Assembly (NCBI GenBank): GCA_900404475.1
Contig: OUQQ01000050.1
Coordinates: 60,554 to 72,981, forward strand
From: Spongospora subterranea
Lineage: Eukaryota > Endomyxa > Phytomyxea > Plasmodiophorida > Plasmodiophoridae
DNA: 12,428 bases
Direction of reading: 5' to 3'
Made by a program: the position numbers and the translations under genes. Within the stretch, counting starts at the first letter, position 1. Each line of letters starts with the position of its first letter. The notes beneath the pieces were generated by a model. The model was not told where the DNA came from and did not search any database. It worked only from the letters and a program-made list of their open reading frames with translations. Shown here in pieces: positions 8,331-12,428 of the stretch.

Positions 8331-9392
8331 ATGGCGCTAGACCTGGACCGGGGTATCGCCCTGACCTGGCATCCGGATCTGGCCGGGATCGACCCGGGTC
8401 ATGTCAACAGCGTGTTATGTGCCATCGATGATAGGCGGCGGCAGTCGCGATGCGCCCTGTTATTCCCTGGAGATATCATGCAGGAGCAACGCCTGATCAA
8501 TCCACATTTCAATGAGTGGTCGTTCGAACAGGCGGCGGTCAAGTTCCTTACCAACGATCCATCCATTGGTATGGTAGCTTTGATCAAACCCAGCAAACGG
8601 ATCGGCGAAGTGTCATGTTTTGCGAATTTTGCCTCCGTTTCCCAAGTCGGAAGCGCAAAGCTGTACGACAAATTCGGGAACACCTCTGTGAGTATCTTTA
8701 TTTTTTGTTCTTGCAAAACATTCAACTGCCAGCACTGCAAACGCCATGGCGGACACCTCAGGATTGTACTCAACATCGCTATTAGGAACATCTAATTGGT
8801 CTACTCAACAGTTTACGCCGATCATTGGGCAATTGCCCTCAGGTCCGACACGTTGTTCTCGTCGGGTTTTCTCGTGGAGGAATCGTGCTGAACCAGGTAC
8901 ATTTGCCGAACCGTAGCCTAGCGTTATTTTGAGATCCTGGCCCAGCTGGTGACAGAATTGGCTCATTATGAGAATGACCAGTTGTGGTCGTGTATTGACG
9001 AGGTACGATGGCTGGATTCGGGGAACAGCCCAGATGTGGGTGCGTTCCCGCTAGATGAACAGGCAATGCAAGCGTTTGGCCGAATGGTCAAATCCAGGGT
9101 GATCAAGGTCTTAATCTGCGGTACTCCTTTCCAATGGAATGACCCTTGTAAGAAAATCACGTCTGAGGTTGTTCGAACAGCCTAACGATAATCGCAAACA
9201 GTTCGGCGCCATGTTGTTGCCGAGCGCCGTCTATTTACCAGGATATTGCACGAACATGCGCAAACGCCACAGTTCTGCGTGCGATATTATTTCGTCGATG
9301 AAATGCCCAACATAGGCAATCACTTTGAAGTTCTCACGTCGCATTTGGACCCGTTATCTGGAGTGGATATAACTGATGACAACAATACATAG
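8331..9392 (+). CDS. C2orf69-family (UPF0565) protein, alpha/beta-hydrolase-like
   Basis: Spliced model: 8331-8687, 8786-8896, 8946-9147, 9202-9392; introns of 98, 49 and 54 nt; 286 residues. Human C2orf69 is a mitochondrial protein with a predicted serine-hydrolase fold, needed for oxidative phosphorylation and implicated in glycogen metabolism. Matching blocks in order: DPGHVNSVL; ALLFPGDIM; NEWSFEQAAVKFL; CFANFASV; KFGNTS|EHLIGLLNSL across the first intron; VRHVVLVGFSRGGIVLNQ|LV with nucleophile-elbow Ser148; VRWLDSGNSPD with Asp180; GTPFQWNDP|FRR; YFVDEMPNIGNHFE with candidate catalytic His264. The Ser-Asp-His spacing suits an alpha/beta hydrolase. No obvious targeting peptide follows the ATG at 8331 (MALDLDRGIALTWHPD), so a leader exon could be missing or the protein may not be mitochondrial here. 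The stop at 9390-9392 follows a short acidic tail. Confidence 0.87.
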
Positions 9393-9610
9393 CTGGTATC
9401 CCATCTTGATCGTCCTTCGGTTTATAGAACTTCGCGCGAAAAAACGTCCGTCAAGAATAAAGTGCCCAATCCATGGAGATTTGATAACAGGCGTGTTAAG
9501 TGTCGCCATCCTTACGCAATTGGGCGATTGCGATCGGTATCCTCAACCAATGAAGTACGAACACAACATATATGTATTATGATCCCATAATAATGTAATA
9601 CAGGACCAGC
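9393..9610. other. Intergenic region
   Basis: Between the C2orf69-like gene and the next ORF. An AT-rich patch with a small dyad (ATTATG...CATAAT) lies at about 9577-9592, just upstream of the ATG at 9611, and could be promoter sequence. A frame at 9376-9582 shows no family feature. Confidence 0.4.
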
Positions 9611-9946
9611 ATGCAACAGGCATCGATGGCACGCTCAGCGAATCGGATCGCCAACTACCTCCAGCAAACCCACGCTAGAGAGCAAACTCCAAGTGCAGCT
9701 ACCACTTCTGATGGTCTTAGTGTCTCTCTCGAGGTCAACGGTCGCGTATGCCTTGGACGACTCCAAGATCATCCGAATCACGTGCGCTTGTATGACAAGC
9801 GTGCCACCCTCAATTCATCACTGGTTTTGTTGCCGTTTGTATTTGGGGGAAATGCTAGTGGCATTTTAGTGAATGTACTCGATGACCACTTCCAGGTTGC
9901 CTTTGCATCAGTGCCGCCTGTGAAACTCTGTACGGTGATGGAGTAA
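9611..9946 (+). CDS. Hypothetical protein, 111 residues
   Basis: Single-exon frame from ATG to TAA, with mixed, protein-like composition and no low-complexity filler. The first ~30 residues are helix-prone and Gln/Ala-rich (MQQASMARSANRIANYLQQT). A beta-rich part follows: GLSVSLEVNGRVCLGRLQ, HVRLYDKRATLNSSLVLLPF and ILVNVLDDHFQVAFASV. The SVSLEVNG stretch faintly resembles the beta element of the ARID3 REKLES region, but there is no ARID domain and the match is too short to name the protein. The last codons may instead be intronic: a GTACGG or GTGAAA donor near 9918-9931 and an acceptor ending at about 9966 would continue into further open frame. It lies downstream of a gene on the same strand and upstream of the inverted-repeat structure. 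Confidence 0.45.
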   Translation: MQQASMARSANRIANYLQQTHAREQTPSAATTSDGLSVSLEVNGRVCLGRLQDHPNHVRLYDKRATLNSSLVLLPFVFGGNASGILVNVLDDHFQVAFASVPPVKLCTVME

Positions 9947-10142
9947 TGCGGAAACAATCTGAACAGCGCGTATTGTCACCGGCGGAAACGGCTTTTGGAA
10001 CGTCATTCCATATATGAGCTGGAAAACCAGAGCCGTGAGGAATCTCTTACATGCCTAGGATTTTTTGATATTCCAACAAGGTGCCAGCGTAGCTGGCGTT
10101 CGTCGTGTAGAAACTGAAAACTAGAGTGAAATTTGCCTTCGT
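9947..10142. other. Spacer before the inverted-repeat structure
   Basis: About 200 bp. A short frame here reads RRKRLLERHSIYELENQSRE and on to about 10113 and looks protein-like. It might be a downstream exon of the gene at 9611, but the frame depends on an unproven intron. A 6-bp perfect dyad (GCCAGC/GCTGGC) sits near 10083-10097. Weak similarity to 11962-11990 (inverted) begins near 10110. Confidence 0.35.
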
Positions 10143-10337
10143 TGATTAAAAGCTTCTCAACGATTCGTCAACGACAATCAAGTATCAGAAGCTCACTCTA
10201 TTTTTCAGATCCTAACGACGGACGCCCCTAGTAGAAATAACGGCATGCTTGCACTTTGCTGAATTCCCTCACGTTTGCTCATCGCTGCTACCGATGAACC
10301 AAAGATTGACCGACGCGTCCGGATCGCATATGTTGGG
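10143..10337 (+). repeat. Left outer arm of a nested inverted repeat
   Basis: About 195 bp that reappears inverted at 11797-11961. The arms agree closely over CTCACTCTATTTTTCAGATC and flanking bases, and again over TACCGATGAACCAAAGATTG and the following ~35 bases. The left copy carries about 30 extra bases between these blocks (around 10243-10280). Both arms contain the acceptor-like TATTTTTCAG, so a transcribed, once-spliced gene segment may have been duplicated. Confidence 0.8.
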
Positions 10338-10468
10338 GGGCGGTTTCGTGTGGTTCCGCTCGGTTAGTGGAGTTCATTCCATCACTCGTCTGAACCTGGT
10401 GCCGCACTGTGTTGGATCATGATTTCTTTTCGCATCCGAGATTATGCAGTGAAGAACCCTTTTCGAAC

Positions 10469-10850
10469 ATGTATTTGGGCTGTGTCGGATGTTTGATCAG
10501 GAACTCACAGTTCGTGGATTCTGTCAGTATACGAACAAGGTTAACCCCCCAAGAATCGGCATGTCAAAGCGATTTGAACGTTGGAGGGCGAGATGACATG
10601 AGCGGTTCTGTGGCCTCGTTCAAATGGTGCCACCACGAACCTCCACTAATCCCGTTGTTGTAGGTTTGTCATCGGGCAGCTGTGGAAATCCTTTCCAGAT
10701 GACGTCGAAAGAGCCGTCGTCAAAATGGAGAACTACAAAGACGGGCGCCGCATCTCCATGCGCTGGTGGTGTTTCGTGCTCGTCATCGACAGCAGCTGCG
10801 ATCGGCTACAAAATTGGATGCCTTGGCTGGGAAGCGTGGCCATTATCTAG
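10469..10850 (+). CDS. Possible two-exon hypothetical protein inside the inverted repeat
   Basis: Spliced model: 10469-10617 and 10664-10850, about 111 residues, joined by a 46-nt intron (GTTCAA...TTGTTGTAG) that has a good branch site (CCACTAATC) and keeps the frame. Exon 1 begins MYLGCVGCLIRNSQFVD; the same frame is open back to 10394 without another ATG. Exon 2 reads FVIGQLWKSFPDDVERAVVK, then ENYKDGRRISMRWWCFVLVI, then SSCDRLQNWMPWLG, and ends at a TAG. The second exon looks convincingly coding (charged helix, then aromatic and hydrophobic strands), but I recognise no family. It lies between the left outer and left inner arms and has no counterpart between the right arms, so it is either host sequence caught in the duplication or cargo of a mobile element. 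Confidence 0.35.
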
Positions 10851-10890
10851 TGTGGTGTTTCTTTCCACAATTTCTGCTACAATTTACAGT

Positions 10891-11076
10891 GTCAATAAGT
10901 CAGTTGTATTACGCATGTTGTCGTTCAACGACGTTGGCACATCGAGGTCAGACTTGATCAAATGGTGTCGGGAAATGCGTCACATATTGGTGAGGAAGCT
11001 GGATGACGCCGAACTCGGGCCGATGAAGCGCTTCGGAGACCACGAGATGTAGAACTCCTTGGAACAACGCCCCCAC
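10891..11076 (+). repeat. Left inner arm of the nested inverted repeat
   Basis: This 186-bp arm is matched in inverted orientation by 11224-11433. By hand I count 11 substitutions over 186 aligned bases (about 94% identity) plus one 24-bp insertion in the other arm. It holds a frame ending DLIKWCREMRHILVRKL...HEM at 11052. Most substitutions between the arms change amino acids in that frame, so it is probably not a maintained protein. Confidence 0.9.
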
Positions 11077-11145
11077 ATACTCCATTGTAATCGACTTTGG
11101 CAACCGCAGGATCGAACGGAATGTAATCCGTGACCGCATTGCGAG

Positions 11146-11167
11146 CAATGTCAATATTATGACATTG
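11146..11167. repeat. Small dyad at the centre of the inner inverted repeat
   Basis: CAATGTCA (11146-11153) and TGACATTG (11160-11167) form an 8-bp perfect stem around ATATTA, inside the 147-bp spacer and within a few bases of the symmetry centre (about 11150) of the inner arms. Confidence 0.7.
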
Positions 11168-11223
11168 ACACACTGGGGAATTGCAGTGAAGTGACAGCGA
11201 TGATGGTGACCCATCCAGGCAAC

Positions 11224-11433
11224 GTGGGAGCGTTGTTCCAAGGAGTTCTACATCTCGTGGTTTCCGAAGCGCTTCATCGGCCCGAGGTCGGCGTAATCCA
11301 GCTTCCTCACCAATATGTGATGCATTTCCCTGCTGATCATATTGGTGAGGATTCGACACCATTTCATCAGGTCTGTCCTCGATGTGCCAACGTCGTTGAC
11401 CGACAATATGCGTAATACAACTGACATATTGAC
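11224..11433 (-). repeat. Right inner arm of the nested inverted repeat
   Basis: Inverted partner of 10891-11076; 210 bp, which is 186 plus a 24-bp insertion between the blocks GGTGTCG and GGAAATGC (minus-strand sense). The outer edge of the arm runs into the first unit of the 30-bp tandem array at 11418. Confidence 0.9.
11305..11350. repeat. 13-bp perfect hairpin created by the arm-specific insertion
   Basis: CCTCACCAATATG (11305-11317) and CATATTGGTGAGG (11338-11350) form a perfect stem with a 20-nt loop. The 11338-11350 half belongs to the 24-bp insertion that the left inner arm lacks. The other half is present in both arms, so the insertion contains an inverted copy of neighbouring sequence. 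Confidence 0.85.
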
Positions 11434-11507
11434 AACAATCACCACAACAACTGACATATTGACAACAATCACCACAACAACTGACATATTGACAACAATC
11501 ACCACAG
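11418..11507 (+). repeat. 30-bp tandem repeat, three units
   Basis: Units at 11418-11447, 11448-11477 and 11478-11507 (CAACTGACATATTGACAACA followed by ATCACCACAA) are identical except that the third ends in G. The length is a multiple of three, so long minus-strand frames pass through it and give repetitive Cys/Gly or Val-rich peptides, which I regard as artefacts. Confidence 0.95.
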
Positions 11508-11796
11508 CAACAGATTTGATGGGTATTACCGATCAGCGATAATAAAATATTGGTCAGTTCGCTCAGTTCTGGCCACATCAGATGAATGTTGTCAAAAATT
11601 CAACTCGAAAGCGCTCTGCGTCCAGAATCACATTCTTCAGTTCACCGTTGTTTCGTGTGCATGTAGTTTCTGACGGAACAAATCTCAATAAACATATTTC
11701 ACCTGCAGTACATAGATCCGAAAGTCTGAAGCAGTTGCACAACAATTTTCCGTGCCAACTCCTGAAGAATATCGGATCTCGTCAGCACTTCTGTTT
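11508..11796. other. Right-hand segment between inner and outer arms
   Basis: About 290 bp. An ORF at 11582-11875 (+) and a frame on the minus strand (11885 down to 11685, starting MDASSENN) overlap. On the minus strand a short frame reads RNNGELKNVILDAERFRVEF and ends near 11582. None is supported by a family match. It has no visible homology to the corresponding left segment 10338-10890. Confidence 0.3.
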
Positions 11797-11961
11797 CCCA
11801 ACATACGCGATCCGGACGCGTCGGTCAATTTTTGGTTCATCGGTAGCAGCAATGGGCAGACGTTATTTTCACTAGAAGCGTCCATCGTTAGGATCTGAAA
11901 AATAGAGTGAGCTTCTGATACTTGATAGTCGTTGATAAATCGTTGAGAGGATTTTTATCAA
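11797..11961 (-). repeat. Right outer arm of the nested inverted repeat
   Basis: Inverted partner of 10143-10337, about 165 bp, with weaker similarity continuing to about 11990. Shared blocks include the acceptor-like TATTTTTCAG and the DNA that reads IAATDEPKIDRRVRIAYVG in one frame. Confidence 0.8.
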
Positions 11962-11990
11962 ACGACGACCAATCTTACTCTGTTTTTTCA

Positions 11991-12428
11991 CCGGAGACGT
12001 AATTTTAACAACAGATCATTCGGGGGTAAATCTGCATGCTGTTCCAAACAATCTGTTGCGAGCCAGTTCTTTGGATTTTCAATTTGCCTGTCATAGATGA
12101 AGCGTCCATTGGCATGTCGAGTTCACTTGAAATTTGCGGAATACCTCACTCCAAGGATCAAGATTTTGCAGGACTTTGCACCGTTTGAGCATTTGCGTTG
12201 CAGTGTTGTTAAAGAGCTCCACCTTGACGCGTTGGCGAGAACGCTCGCAAAAATCGTGAGGGCCTAACTTTCAGCACGATAACACATTGATGATGGAAAT
12301 CCATGCCTCATGTATAGCATGGGCATTACAACAGCCAAGAGAGTTCGGGTTCCCATCTGAAAATACTGGTAGTCAGCTGGAAGATGCTACAACGCGTGTC
12401 GCCATGTTGGTCTTGGTTGGTCATCGCT
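11991..12428. other. Right end, no confident gene
   Basis: A plus-strand mini-frame at 12097-12267 (MKRPLACRVHLKFAEYLTPR..., ending LARTLAKIVRA, 56 residues) and minus-strand frames across about 12000-12210 (for example QIENPKNWLATDCLEQHADL) both look protein-like, so at most one can be real. No splice model joins either to a known family, and a gene may continue beyond the window. Confidence 0.3.

Noticed and set aside
10624..11052. Single-frame 142-codon ORF across 10624-11052
   Set aside because: Its first part is in a different frame from the more protein-like spliced model, and its end lies in the inner arm, where arm-to-arm substitutions are mostly nonsynonymous.
11418..11507. CRISPR-like array
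   Set aside because: The 30-bp units are directly adjacent without spacers, and the genome is eukaryotic; it is a simple tandem repeat.
10958..11578. A 206-codon minus-strand frame with repeated CCGDCCQYVS units
   Set aside because: It runs through the 30-bp tandem array and the inverted-repeat arms; the Cys-rich repeats follow from the array length being a multiple of three, and no family or start context supports it.

Overview
The window comes from a nuclear eukaryotic genome with compact, intron-bearing genes. I resolved 18 introns by matching reading frames to protein families. Seventeen are 47-79 nt and one is 98 nt; all are GT...AG and many carry a CTRAY-like branch site. Neighbouring stop codons lie as close as about 60-70 bp. 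The gene set (an augmin subunit, two DH-PH RhoGEFs, a CHL1/DDX11 helicase, a C2orf69-type hydrolase) fits a unicellular eukaryote or an early-diverging fungus-like lineage. A protist with very short introns, for example of the plasmodiophorid type, is a guess that I cannot prove. Because exons are short and split, single-frame ORFs mislead here, and the gene models below are spliced models. || Left half (1-6870), gene-dense: (1) 3' part of a CHL1/DDX11 FeS-type DNA helicase (+, ends 1189); (2) a DH-PH RhoGEF (-, 2833 to 1261, seven exons); (3) a mitochondrial BolA3-type protein (+, 3145-3495); (4) an AUG8/HAUS8 (QWRF-type) augmin subunit (+, 3736-4845); (5) a second RhoGEF (-, 6867 to 4907) whose C-terminus reads as polyproline, WH2, basic-amphipathic and acidic segments ending in Trp-Glu. 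That tail is the layout of a WASP/WAVE VCA module, so one protein would join Rho-GTPase activation to Arp2/3-driven actin assembly. Three of the five genes here are cytoskeletal. || Right half (6870-12428), gene-poor and repeat-rich: an AT microsatellite, a short hairpin, an inverted pair of about 130-bp diverged coding-like segments (7612-8079), a four-exon C2orf69 (UPF0565) homologue (8331-9392), one unidentified single-exon ORF (9611-9946), and a nested inverted-duplication structure (about 10143-11961). The latter has outer arms, 94%-identical inner arms, a 24-bp insertion in one inner arm that contains an inverted copy of nearby sequence, and a 3 x 30-bp tandem array at an arm end. A possible two-exon gene of unknown function lies inside this structure. 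The last ~430 bp hold nothing I can assign. || Exon boundaries and family calls rest on reading the sequence and on knowledge of the families; no alignment or search was run.
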